Of a stretch of 64,000 nucleotides of DNA, positions 45,482 through 53,977 are shown one piece after another (the first letter of the stretch is position 1; each line of letters opens with the position of its first letter). A program made the position numbers and the translations under genes. Under the pieces are notes generated by a model. That model was not told the DNA's origin. It worked only from the letters and a program-made list of their open reading frames with translations, and did no database searches. Source of the DNA: Thermoleophilia bacterium. Lineage in GTDB: Bacteria; Actinomycetota; Thermoleophilia; UBA2241. The stretch lies in assembly GCA_041393415.1 (NCBI GenBank), contig JAWKKE010000007.1, positions 58,778-122,777 of the forward strand, read 5' to 3'.

Positions 45482-45846
45482 CATCCGACGCTGAGATCAA
45501 GAAAGGCCGCGAACTCGCAGCTGCCGTCGCGGCGCTTGCTGCCAACAAGAAGGCGGACGATATCGTCGTGCTCGACATGAGTCACGCGGTCAACTACACC
45601 GACTTCTTCGTGATCGTCAGCGGCGCGAATCCGCGACAGACGCGCGCCATCGCCGAGGAGATCGTGGTCAAGCTCAGGCCTCAGCATCGGCCGACGCGGG
45701 TGGCCGGCGAGCGCGAGGGTGAATGGATCCTTCTCGACTACCTCGACGTCGTCGTGCATGTGTTCACGCCGGCGGCGCGCGACTTCTACCGGTTGGAGAC
45801 GCTCTGGGGTGACGTGCCTCGCGTCGAGGTCGCAATTCCCGTTTGA
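45478..45846 (+). CDS. rsfS: Ribosomal silencing factor RsfS (non-canonical start)
   Basis: Binds L14 and blocks subunit joining in starvation. The core ANKKADDIVVLDMSHAVNYTDFF and VAGEREGEWILLDYLDVVVHVF is complete. The family needs about 25 residues before DIVVLD, and these are present (KKGRELAAAVAALAANKK), but no ATG, GTG or TTG lies before them in frame. The best place is GTA 45478, where GTAG overlaps the previous stop just as GTGA/ATGA do elsewhere and AGAGGA lies 6 nt upstream. ATC 45496 is another choice. The first ordinary starts, GTG 45559 and ATG 45568, would cut off the first helix. Confidence 0.88.
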   Translation, partial: VASDAEIKKGRELAAAVAALAANKKADDIVVLDMSHAVNYTDFFVIVSGANPRQTRAIAEEIVVKLRPQHRPTRVAGEREGEWILLDYLDVVVHVFTPAARDFYRLETLWGDVPRVEVAIPV

Positions 45847-45912
45847 GGGGCGGCGGCCGTCGTGGGCCGCCCTGTAGTCTCACCGCCGCCACTGCGCCGC
45901 GCTCCCGGAACA

Positions 45913-45956
45913 TTGACCGCGGTGATACCCGATCGTAGAATACGAACATATGTTCG
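45913..45956 (+). promoter_or_regulatory. dinB promoter with LexA box over the start codon
   Basis: TTGACC (45913-45918), 17-bp spacer, TAGAAT (45936-45941). A perfect LexA palindrome CGAACATATGTTCG (45943-45956) covers the predicted transcription start and contains the dinB ATG (45950-45952). Confidence 0.88.
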
Positions 45957-47176
45957 CTACAGATCGATCCATCTTGCATCTCGATATGGACGCCTTCTTT
46001 GCCTCGGTCGAACAGGCGCGGCGTCCCGAGCTGCGCGGCTTGCCGGTTATCGTCGGGGGTGAGCGTGGAGCTCGGGGGGTGGTATCGGCGTCTTCGTACG
46101 AAGCGCGTGCCTTCGGTGTGCACAGTGCCATGCCGATGGTTCAAGCCGATCGTCTCTGCCCGCACGGGGTGTTTCTGCCGGTCGACATGAAGGCGTACCT
46201 CGCTGTGCACGACGCCATCGTCGAGCTTCTGGGTATGTACACCGATCTCGTCGAGGTCGCCTCTATCGACGAGGCGTACCTCGACGTCACCGGCAGCCGG
46301 CGGTTGTTCGGACCACCGCGTACCATCGCCTTGCGCATTCAAGAGCAGATCTACGACGCCCATGGCCTCACTTGTTCCATCGGCTTAGGACCCACCAAGC
46401 TCTTGGCGAAGCTCGCCGCCGGCCTCAACAAGCCGGCTGGTGTCGGCGAGCTCACGGCAGCCGACGTCCACGGCCGCTTGCGCGATCTGCCGGTGGGTGA
46501 AGTCTGTGGCATTGGCCCCGTCACCCAAGAACGTCTTGCGGCGCTCGGTCTCACCACCGTCGGCATGCTGCAAGATATGCCGTTCCCGCTTCTCGCTGCC
46601 GCCTTCGGGAGCGGCGCTCACGGTCTGCGTCAGCTTGCCTTGGGGCGGGGGTTCTCGCCGGTGCGTAGCCAGCGGCCGTTGCCCAAGTCGGTGAGCCACG
46701 AGACAACCTTTCGCGACGACGTCAACGACCTTGAGCTTCTGCGCGCGACGCTTCTCTCGCTCACCGAGCGTGTCGCCGCCGACCTTCGGCGCAAACGGCT
46801 GGCAGCGCGCACGGTCGCGCTGAAAGTCCGCTTCAGCACCTTTCATACCGTGGGACGCCGCCGAACCTTGTTGCGTTCAACGGCGGCGCCCCGATCGTTA
46901 CATGAGACCGCCATGGTTCTGCTCGACGAGCTCAATATCGGGGCTCATCGGGTGCGTCTTGTCGGCATCAGCGTCGGTAATCTTTCGCACGACGCATTCC
47001 AGCTCACGCTCGACGACAGCTGGCGCGAGGCGGCTCTTAATGAGGCCGTGGACCAAGTGCGTTCGCGGTACGGATTCAAAGCGCTTGCTCTTGCCGGGGG
47101 GGCGCTGGCACGCGATCGCCTCCGGCAGACAGACGCCGCCGCTGCTGCGGAGTTAGGCGTGGAGCCCCTGTGCTAA
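45950..47176 (+). CDS. dinB: DNA polymerase IV
   Basis: Y-family translesion polymerase, 408 residues. Catalytic acidic residues lie in ILHLDMDAFFASVEQ and ASIDEAYLDVT, with the palm/finger region (GVVSASSYEARAFGVHSAMP), thumb HhH motifs (VGEVCGIGPVTQERLAALGL) and little-finger domain. No C-terminal beta-clamp motif was recognised with certainty. The ATG lies 8 nt after the -10, so the mRNA is likely leaderless, and LexA would block both promoter and start codon. Confidence 0.95.
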   Translation: MFATDRSILHLDMDAFFASVEQARRPELRGLPVIVGGERGARGVVSASSYEARAFGVHSAMPMVQADRLCPHGVFLPVDMKAYLAVHDAIVELLGMYTDLVEVASIDEAYLDVTGSRRLFGPPRTIALRIQEQIYDAHGLTCSIGLGPTKLLAKLAAGLNKPAGVGELTAADVHGRLRDLPVGEVCGIGPVTQERLAALGLTTVGMLQDMPFPLLAAAFGSGAHGLRQLALGRGFSPVRSQRPLPKSVSHETTFRDDVNDLELLRATLLSLTERVAADLRRKRLAARTVALKVRFSTFHTVGRRRTLLRSTAAPRSLHETAMVLLDELNIGAHRVRLVGISVGNLSHDAFQLTLDDSWREAALNEAVDQVRSRYGFKALALAGGALARDRLRQTDAAAAAELGVEPLC

Positions 47177-47261
47177 AATCCAACTTTCCGAACGGATGCG
47201 GACGGCGCACGCGTGCACGCGCGTCGGCAGCCTGCGAGTACACCACACGAGGAGAGCCCGG

Positions 47262-49337
47262 ATGAACGACCCAGGCAAGATCAGGAATATTGCGATCGTC
47301 GGCCATCGTGGTACCGGCAAGACTTCTCTGCTCGAGGGACTGCTGCACAAGGCCGGCGTTGTGAATCGCCTGGGCCGCGTGGTCGACGGCACCACCGTCT
47401 CCGACTACGACGAAGACGAGAAGCGCCGGCAACTCAGCATGTCGGCCGGTCTCGCTCACCTCGAGCACGACGGCCTCACATTCAACCTGATCGACACACC
47501 TGGCGACTCATCCTTCCTGGCCGACACGATCGCTTCCCTGCGTGTCGTCGAGACGGCGCTCGTCGCCGTCAACACGGTGCTCGGCGTCGAGGTCCAGACC
47601 GAGCGTCTCTGGAACCGCGCCGCCGACCTTGGTCGAGCGCGCATCCTGTTCTGCAACATGCTGGATCGTGAGAGGGCCGACTTCGCCGCCACCGTCGCGT
47701 CGCTGCGCGACGCGTTCGGGACGCAGGTCGTCGCCGTCCAAGTGCCCATCGGTAGCGAGCACCAACTCAAGGGTCTCGTCGATCTGCTGAGCATGAAGGC
47801 CTACACGTACGACGGCGGCAAGGCCACCGTCGGCGACATCCCGGCCGATCTCGCCGACGCCGTCGCCGAGGCTCGTGCCCTTCTCGTCGAGGCGGTCGCC
47901 GAAACCGACGACGAACTGCTCGAGAAGTTCTTCGCCGAAGAGGAGATCACCGACACCGAGTTCACGGCGGCGTTCACGGCGGCGGTCGCTCAAGCCAAGC
48001 TCTTCCCGGTGGCCGCCGGTGTGGCTACCGATCTCACCGGCTGCGATCTGCTTCTCGACTTGCTCGCTCTGTCGCCCGCCCCCGACGCCGTGCCGGCGCC
48101 GGTGGCGCTCGACGGCCAGGGGGCGGAGATCGAGCTCGCCTGCGATCCGTCCAAGCCCATGGTCGCGTTTGTCTTCAAGACCATGGCCGACCAATTCAGC
48201 GGTCGCATCAATGTCTTCCGCGTCTTCCAGGGCACCATGAAGAGCGACACCGGCATTCTCGCCGGCGAAGACGGTCACAAGGAGCGCATCGGACAGCTGC
48301 TCAAGAACCAGGGTAAGGAGACGAAGCCGGTCGACATGCTGGTTGCCGGCGACATCGGCGCCGTCGCGAAACTCAAGTCGGTCGTGACCGGCGACACGCT
48401 CACCGCCGAGGGCACGCACGCCTCCTTCCCGGGTATCGAGTTCCCGTCGCCGCTCATGAGCTTCGCCATCGAGGCGAAGACCAAGGGCGACGAAGACAAG
48501 GTTATTCAGGCGCTTCGTCGCCTCAGCGAAGAAGACCCAATGATGGACGTCCATCGTGACCCTCAAACTGGCGAGACCATCGTCGCCGGCATGAGTCAGG
48601 TGCACGTCGAAGTCATCTGCGATCGCATGAAGCGGCGTTTCGGTGTCGAGGTCAACCTGCACCCGCCGCATGTTCCGTACCGCGAGACCGTCAAGATGGC
48701 TGCCAAGGCGCAGGGTCGGCACAAGAAGCAGACCGGTGGTCGCGGCCAGTTCGGCGACACCTGGATCGAGGTCCAGCCGATGCCGCGTGGCGAAGGCTTC
48801 GAGTTCGTCGACCATATCGTCGGCGGTGTCATTCCGCGCAACTTCATCCCGGCCGTGGAGAAGGGCGTCATCGACGCGATGAACGAGGGCTTCCTCGCCG
48901 GCTATCCCGTCGTGGACGTACGTGTGATCCTCTACGACGGTTCGCATCACCCCGTGGACTCGTCGGAGATGGCCTTCAAGATCGCCGGCTCCATCGGCTT
49001 CAAGGCTGCGGCCCAGAAGGCCCAGCCGACGCTTATCGAGCCGATCATGAACGTCGAGGTGACGGTGCCGGACGACTGTGTCGGCGACATCATCGGCGAC
49101 CTCAACTCCCGTCGCGGTCGCGTGCTCGGTATGACGCCGCGCGGTCACGCGACGGTGGTCGCTGCCGAAGTGCCGCTGGCCGAGATGCTCAGCTACGCGC
49201 CCGATCTCACCTCGATGACCGGTGGTCGCGGCGACTATCATATGGAGGTGCTGCGCTACGAAGAGGTACCGGCGCACCTCTCGCAGAAGATCATCGAGCA
49301 GGCGAAGCTCGAGAAAGAAGAAGCCCAGAAGAGCTGA
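47262..49337 (+). CDS. EF-G-like translation GTPase (FusA2 type)
   Basis: 691 residues with the five-domain EF-G layout (TYDGGKATVGDIP, FKTMADQFSGRINVFRVFQG, PYRETVK, then the C-terminal domain MTGGRGDYHMEVLRYEEVP). G1 is GHRGTGKT (14-21), but G3 is DTPGDSSF (78-85) where canonical EF-G has DTPGHVDF, losing the catalytic His. G4 is NMLD (132-135) in place of NKMD. So this is the paralogous EF-G-like/FusA2 group, not the main elongation factor. ATG 47262 has GGAGAG upstream. A TAAAAT (47174-47179) may be the -10. Role unknown. Confidence 0.88.
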   Translation: MNDPGKIRNIAIVGHRGTGKTSLLEGLLHKAGVVNRLGRVVDGTTVSDYDEDEKRRQLSMSAGLAHLEHDGLTFNLIDTPGDSSFLADTIASLRVVETALVAVNTVLGVEVQTERLWNRAADLGRARILFCNMLDRERADFAATVASLRDAFGTQVVAVQVPIGSEHQLKGLVDLLSMKAYTYDGGKATVGDIPADLADAVAEARALLVEAVAETDDELLEKFFAEEEITDTEFTAAFTAAVAQAKLFPVAAGVATDLTGCDLLLDLLALSPAPDAVPAPVALDGQGAEIELACDPSKPMVAFVFKTMADQFSGRINVFRVFQGTMKSDTGILAGEDGHKERIGQLLKNQGKETKPVDMLVAGDIGAVAKLKSVVTGDTLTAEGTHASFPGIEFPSPLMSFAIEAKTKGDEDKVIQALRRLSEEDPMMDVHRDPQTGETIVAGMSQVHVEVICDRMKRRFGVEVNLHPPHVPYRETVKMAAKAQGRHKKQTGGRGQFGDTWIEVQPMPRGEGFEFVDHIVGGVIPRNFIPAVEKGVIDAMNEGFLAGYPVVDVRVILYDGSHHPVDSSEMAFKIAGSIGFKAAAQKAQPTLIEPIMNVEVTVPDDCVGDIIGDLNSRRGRVLGMTPRGHATVVAAEVPLAEMLSYAPDLTSMTGGRGDYHMEVLRYEEVPAHLSQKIIEQAKLEKEEAQKS

Positions 49338-49377
49338 GGCCGCGAGAGAACGGCCTATCACGGTAACGGAGGTCCAC

Positions 49378-50262
49378 GTGTCAGACATCGGCACCATGCG
49401 CGTCAAGAGCGGGCTCGCCGACATGCTCAAGGGTGGCGTCATCATGGACGTCACAAACGCGGAACAGGCGAAGATCGCCGAGAACGCGGGTGCCTGTGCG
49501 GTCATGGCGCTCGAGCGGGTGCCGAGCGACATCCGCGCGCAGGGTGGGGTGGCACGCATGGCCGACCCCACGAAGATCCGCGAGATCCAGGAGGCGGTCA
49601 CCATTCCCGTGATGGCGAAGGCGCGCATTGGGCACTTCGTCGAGGCACAGGTTCTCGAGTCGCTCGAGGTTGACTACATCGACGAGAGCGAGGTGCTCAC
49701 TCCGGCCGATGAAGCCAACCACATCAACAAGTGGAAGTTCACGGTGCCGTTCGTTTGTGGTGCGGTCAATCTCGGCGAGGCGCTGCGGCGCATCAGCGAA
49801 GGTGCGGCGATGATCCGTACCAAGGGGGAGGCCGGCACCGGCGACGTCGTCGAGGCGGTGCGGCATATGCGTACCATCATGGGCGAGGTCCGTCGCTTGC
49901 AGACCCTGGACGAAGACGAGCTGTATGTAGCTGCGAAGCAGTTGCCCGCTCCGTACGAGCTCGTCCGCTGGGTCGCCGAGAACGGCAAGCTGCCCGTGGT
50001 CAACTTCAGCGCCGGAGGGATTGCGACTCCCGCCGACGCGGCTCTGATGATGCAACTCGGCGCCGAGGGTGTCTTCGTCGGCTCGGGCATCTTCAAGAGT
50101 TCGGACCCCGAGAAGCGCGCCGCCGCGATCGTGAAGGCCACGACGCACTACCGCGACGCGGCAGTGCTCGCCGAGGTCTCGGTTGGATTGGGCGAGGCGA
50201 TGCCGGGCATCGATGCGGCGCGTATGCCCGCCGAAGCGAAGATCCAGCATCGCGGCTGGTGA
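49378..50262 (+). CDS. pdxS: Pyridoxal 5'-phosphate synthase subunit PdxS
   Basis: Forms PLP from ribose 5-phosphate, glyceraldehyde 3-phosphate and ammonia supplied by PdxT. 294 residues, TIM barrel, with the Schiff-base Lys81 (VMAKARIGH), the second lysine in MIRTKGEAGTGD and NFSAGGIATPADAALMMQLG. GTG 49378 has a GGAGG-type site upstream. Coupled to pdxT by a GTGA overlap. Confidence 0.97.
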   Translation: MSDIGTMRVKSGLADMLKGGVIMDVTNAEQAKIAENAGACAVMALERVPSDIRAQGGVARMADPTKIREIQEAVTIPVMAKARIGHFVEAQVLESLEVDYIDESEVLTPADEANHINKWKFTVPFVCGAVNLGEALRRISEGAAMIRTKGEAGTGDVVEAVRHMRTIMGEVRRLQTLDEDELYVAAKQLPAPYELVRWVAENGKLPVVNFSAGGIATPADAALMMQLGAEGVFVGSGIFKSSDPEKRAAAIVKATTHYRDAAVLAEVSVGLGEAMPGIDAARMPAEAKIQHRGW

Positions 50263-51014
50263 GTCGTCGGGGTATCGTGAGCTGGAGCGAAGGAATACGT
50301 CGGCGGGACTCGATCCTCTCGCCCGACCCGCAACGCGAGTCGAGCGGACCGGGAAACGGTCTTACGCTCGGGGTCCTCGCGCTCCAGGGAGATTTTCGCG
50401 AACACCGAGCCATGCTCGAGCGTCTCGGCGCGCGCACCCGTGAGGTGCGGAACGCGGCCGATCTCGTCGACCTCGATGGTCTCGTGATTCCCGGCGGGGA
50501 GAGCACGACGATGAGCAAGCTGCTCGACGCCTACGATCTGACGGGGCCTGTGCGCGCCTTCGTGGCGGCTGGACGCGGACTCTTGGGTACCTGCGCCGGG
50601 CTCATCCTGGCGGCGCGCGATACCGTCGAGGGCGCGCCTCCGACGCTGGATCTCATCGATATCACGGTGCGTCGCAACGCATTCGGTCGTCAGGTGAGCA
50701 GCTTCGAGGCGGATCTCAGCGTTGCTGGGCTTCAAGGCGATCCAATGCGCGCGGTGTTCATTCGCGCGCCCTGGATCGAGCGTGTCGGGCCGGAGGTTGA
50801 GATTCTTGCCGAGTGGGAGGGCCATGTGGTCGCGGCGCGTCAGGACCGCGTTCTCGTCACCGCCTTCCATCCCGAGCTCACGGACGACGCGCGACTGCAT
50901 GCTCTATTCCTTCATATGCTCCGCGACGGCCATCACGCGCCCGTGGGGAAGCGAAACGGCACGACGTATCTCGATGCAACCGACGGCGCTACGATCGTCG
51001 TGTGCGTTAACTGA
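50259..51014 (+). CDS. pdxT: Glutamine amidotransferase subunit PdxT
   Basis: Releases ammonia from glutamine for PdxS. 251 residues: LGVLALQGDFREH, GLVIPGGESTTMSKLL, nucleophile Cys112 (LLGTCAGL) and the His-Glu pair in AFHPEL. Compared with the family it has about 33 extra N-terminal residues from GTG 50259; GTG 50277 would still leave about 27. No start codon lies nearer the conserved N-terminus, so the extension seems real. Confidence 0.94.
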   Translation: MSRRGIVSWSEGIRRRDSILSPDPQRESSGPGNGLTLGVLALQGDFREHRAMLERLGARTREVRNAADLVDLDGLVIPGGESTTMSKLLDAYDLTGPVRAFVAAGRGLLGTCAGLILAARDTVEGAPPTLDLIDITVRRNAFGRQVSSFEADLSVAGLQGDPMRAVFIRAPWIERVGPEVEILAEWEGHVVAARQDRVLVTAFHPELTDDARLHALFLHMLRDGHHAPVGKRNGTTYLDATDGATIVVCVN

Positions 51015-51034
51015 CGAGAGGAGGCGGTGTCCTC

Positions 51035-51784
51035 ATGTCTGGGCACTCCAAGTGGGCGACGATCAAACACAAGAAGGGCGCGCTCGACGCCAAGCGTGGC
51101 AAGCTCTTTTCCAAGCTGTCGCGCGCGATTACCGTTGCCGCGCGTGAGGGTGGCGGCGACCCCAACATGAACATGGCGCTGGCGAATGCCATCGACAAGG
51201 CGAAGAGCTACTCGGTGCCCAAAGACAACATCGAGCGCGCCATTCAGCGAGGCACGGGTGGCGGCGATGGGGCCAACTTCGAGAGCATCGTGTACGAAGG
51301 GTACGGCCCGGCCGGCGTGGCGATCATCGTCGAAGTCCTCACCGACAACAAGAACCGCTCGGCCGCCGAGGTGCGCAACATCTTCAGCAAGCACGGCGGC
51401 CAGCTCGCACAGCCGGGCGCAGTCGCATGGGTATTCGAACGTCGCGGCTCCATCGTCGTCGACGCGAGTAAGCATGAGGAAGACGACGTCATGGTGGCTG
51501 CCATCGAGGCTGGTGCCGACGACGTGGTCAACGATGGCGGTCAGTTCGAGATCCTGACGCAGCCGGCGGATTTCGCGGCCGTCCGCGACGCTATAGTCGC
51601 GGCGGGGATCGAGGTCGAGCAGGCCGACCTCACCATGGTTCCGAAGAACACGGTCAAGCTCGAGGAGAACGACGCGCGCAAGACCATGAAGATCGTCGAC
51701 GCGCTCGAAGATAGCGACGACGTGCAAGAGGTCTACGCGAACTTCGATATTTCCGAAGACGTGCTCGAGTCGCTGGCAGGGTAG
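51035..51784 (+). CDS. yebC: YebC/PmpR-family regulator
   Basis: 249 residues starting SGHSKWATIKHKKGALDAKRGK, the family hallmark; also ALANAIDKAKSYSVPKDNIERAIQRG. Members act as transcription regulators or relieve ribosome stalling at proline runs. Located before ruvCAB, the usual place. ATG with GAGGAGG upstream. Confidence 0.96.
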   Translation: MSGHSKWATIKHKKGALDAKRGKLFSKLSRAITVAAREGGGDPNMNMALANAIDKAKSYSVPKDNIERAIQRGTGGGDGANFESIVYEGYGPAGVAIIVEVLTDNKNRSAAEVRNIFSKHGGQLAQPGAVAWVFERRGSIVVDASKHEEDDVMVAAIEAGADDVVNDGGQFEILTQPADFAAVRDAIVAAGIEVEQADLTMVPKNTVKLEENDARKTMKIVDALEDSDDVQEVYANFDISEDVLESLAG

Positions 51785-51788
51785 GTCA

Positions 51789-52310
51789 TTGGCGTCGGCG
51801 CCGCTCATTGTCCTGGGTTTCGATCCGGGTACGGCCAATACAGGCTGGGGGGTCGTGGCGCGCGACGGCAATCGCCTCACGGCGCTTGGCCACGGGTGCA
51901 TCGTGACCGCGGCACAGAAGCCGACTCATGCGCGTCTGCGGCAGATCTACACGGAAGCGAGCCAGCTCATTCGTCGCTTCCAACCCGACATCGTCGTACT
52001 CGAAGAGCTGTTCGTGAATGTCAATGTGAAGACGGCGCTGGCGGTGGGCCAGGCCAAGGGCGTGTTGTATCTCGCCGCTTCCGAGGTCGCGGAGCCGCCG
52101 CGCGAGTACTCGCCGCTCGAAGTCAAGCGGGCCGTGACCGGCTACGGTCGCGCCAGTAAGATCCAGATGCAGGAGATGACCAAGGTCATCCTCGGTCTGC
52201 CGAGCATTCCGCGGCCAGATCACGCGGCGGACGCGCTGGCCGTGGCCATCACCCACGCGCACACCAGCGCCGGCCTGGCTCCCGCCATGATGCGGAGGGT
52301 CGGGGAGTGA
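51789..52310 (+). CDS. ruvC: Holliday junction endonuclease RuvC
   Basis: Resolves four-way junctions. 173 residues with the catalytic acids in LGFDPGTANTGWG (Asp12), VVLEELFVN and RPDHAADALAVAI. TTG start 4 nt after yebC; stop overlaps ruvA (GTGA). Confidence 0.96.
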   Translation: MASAPLIVLGFDPGTANTGWGVVARDGNRLTALGHGCIVTAAQKPTHARLRQIYTEASQLIRRFQPDIVVLEELFVNVNVKTALAVGQAKGVLYLAASEVAEPPREYSPLEVKRAVTGYGRASKIQMQEMTKVILGLPSIPRPDHAADALAVAITHAHTSAGLAPAMMRRVGE

Positions 52311-52918
52311 TCGCCTCTCTGCGCGGGACGCTGCAGTCGCTGGACGGCGAGCGCGCAGTCGTCGAGGTTGGCGGTTTCGGCGTAGAGGTGCTGGCTTCGG
52401 CGCGCACCCTGAGCGCCCTGGCGCCGCAGCGCGGCCGTGAGGTCACCCTCTTCACCTCGCTTCATCTCGTTACGCGCTCAGACGTGCTGCAGCTGTTCGG
52501 CTTTCAAGATGCTCAAGAACGTGCTCTGTTCCACCTGCTCACGGGAGTCACCGGCGTCGGACCCAAGCTGGCGCTGGGCGTGCTCTCGGCGTATCCGGCC
52601 GAGGAGTTGCGGGTGGCCATCGCACGCGACGATGTGAAGAAGCTCGAGAGCATCACGGGCGTTGGCAAGCGCACCGCGCAGCGCATCGTCGTCGAGCTCA
52701 AGGATCGCGTGGGTCAACTGCCGCACGGTACAGGGAGCGTCGACAATGTGAACGGACCGGCGCCGACGGATGGTGCCTACTTGGAGGCAAGGTCGGCGCT
52801 GCAAAACCTTGGACTCAGCCTGCGTGAAGCAGAGGAGGCGCTGCGCGGAGCGCCGGAAGGCATCGCGCTCGAGGAGTTGCTGCGCTACGCGTTCGCGCGC
52901 GACGGGAGTTCGCGATGA
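52307..52918 (+). CDS. ruvA: Holliday junction branch-migration protein RuvA
   Basis: 203 residues: OB-fold N-terminus (IASLRGTLQSLDGERAVVEVGG), two HhH motifs (LTGVTGVGPKLALGVLS, SITGVGKRTAQRIVVELKD) and the small C-terminal domain that contacts RuvB. GTG start overlapping ruvC, ATGA junction to ruvB. Confidence 0.96.
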   Translation: MIASLRGTLQSLDGERAVVEVGGFGVEVLASARTLSALAPQRGREVTLFTSLHLVTRSDVLQLFGFQDAQERALFHLLTGVTGVGPKLALGVLSAYPAEELRVAIARDDVKKLESITGVGKRTAQRIVVELKDRVGQLPHGTGSVDNVNGPAPTDGAYLEARSALQNLGLSLREAEEALRGAPEGIALEELLRYAFARDGSSR

Positions 52919-53949
52919 CGCATCGCTCGGACCGCATCGGCGACCCAAGCGAACGCGACGACGAACGCGACGTCGAAGTATCGTTGCGACCGCGGCGGTT
53001 CGCCGACTTCGTCGGTCAGTCCGCGGTCAAGGAGCAGCTTGAGATCTTCGTTCAGGCGGCGCGCAATCGCGGCGAGACGCTGGATCACGTGCTGCTCGCC
53101 GGGCCGCCTGGTCTGGGAAAGACCACGCTCGCCGGCATCGTTGCCACCGAGCTCGGCGTCGGCATGCACACGACGTCGGGCCCGGCTCTGGACCGCAAGG
53201 TCGACGTGGCCGGTCTGCTCACCAACTTGCAGGCGGGCGACGTCCTGTTCGTCGACGAGATCCACCGCCTCAATGCTGCTGTCGAGGAGGTCCTCTATCC
53301 GGCGATGGAGGACTACGAGATCGACATCATGATCGGCGAGGGTCCGGCGGCGCGCAGTATCCGCATGCAGGTTCAGCCCTTCACCCTCGTCGGCGCGACG
53401 ACTCGCACGGGGCTGCTCACGACTCCGCTGCGTGACCGCTTCGGCGTCTGGCAACGCCTCGAGTACTACACGGTCGAGGAGTTGGCGTGTATCGTCCGGC
53501 GCTCCGCCGGCATTCTCCGCGTCGGCATCGACACGGAGTCGGCGCTCGAGATCGCAGGTCGCTCACGAGGCACACCGCGCGTCGCCAATCGCTTGCTGCG
53601 TCGTGTGCGCGACTACGCCGAAGTGCGCCACGAGGGGACGATCGACCATGGCATCTGCTTGGCAGCGCTCGATCTCTTCCAGGTCGACGAAGAGGGCCTC
53701 GACAAACTCGATCGCGACATTCTCTGCACGATCGCAGAGAAGTTCGAAGGCGGTCCCGTGGGTCTCGACACGCTCGCCGTCGCTCTGGGTGAGGAAGCGG
53801 ATACGGTCATGGACGTCTACGAGCCCTACCTCATTCAGCAGGGTTTTCTCAAGCGCACGCCGCGCGGTCGGGTGCTGACGCGCTCGGCGTACCGTCACTG
53901 TGGGCTCACGCCGCCCGCCGACGAGGGTACGCTCTTCTCGGCAAGCTGA
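52915..53949 (+). CDS. ruvB: Holliday junction helicase RuvB
   Basis: AAA+ motor of branch migration, 344 residues. Walker A GPPGLGKT (63-70), Walker B LFVDEIHRL, sensor GATTRTGLL and arginine-finger region, then the winged-helix C-terminus (TPRGRVLTRSAYRH). No LexA box was seen upstream of the ruv genes. Confidence 0.97.
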   Translation: MTHRSDRIGDPSERDDERDVEVSLRPRRFADFVGQSAVKEQLEIFVQAARNRGETLDHVLLAGPPGLGKTTLAGIVATELGVGMHTTSGPALDRKVDVAGLLTNLQAGDVLFVDEIHRLNAAVEEVLYPAMEDYEIDIMIGEGPAARSIRMQVQPFTLVGATTRTGLLTTPLRDRFGVWQRLEYYTVEELACIVRRSAGILRVGIDTESALEIAGRSRGTPRVANRLLRRVRDYAEVRHEGTIDHGICLAALDLFQVDEEGLDKLDRDILCTIAEKFEGGPVGLDTLAVALGEEADTVMDVYEPYLIQQGFLKRTPRGRVLTRSAYRHCGLTPPADEGTLFSAS

Positions 53950-53977
53950 GCGAGCTCGGTTGGCTATACTCGCAAGC

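Noticed and set aside
47508..49628. 706-residue minus-strand open frame opposite the EF-G-like gene
   Set aside because: Antisense to a clear GTPase gene; GC-rich codon use keeps the opposite frame open. No motif or ribosome site.
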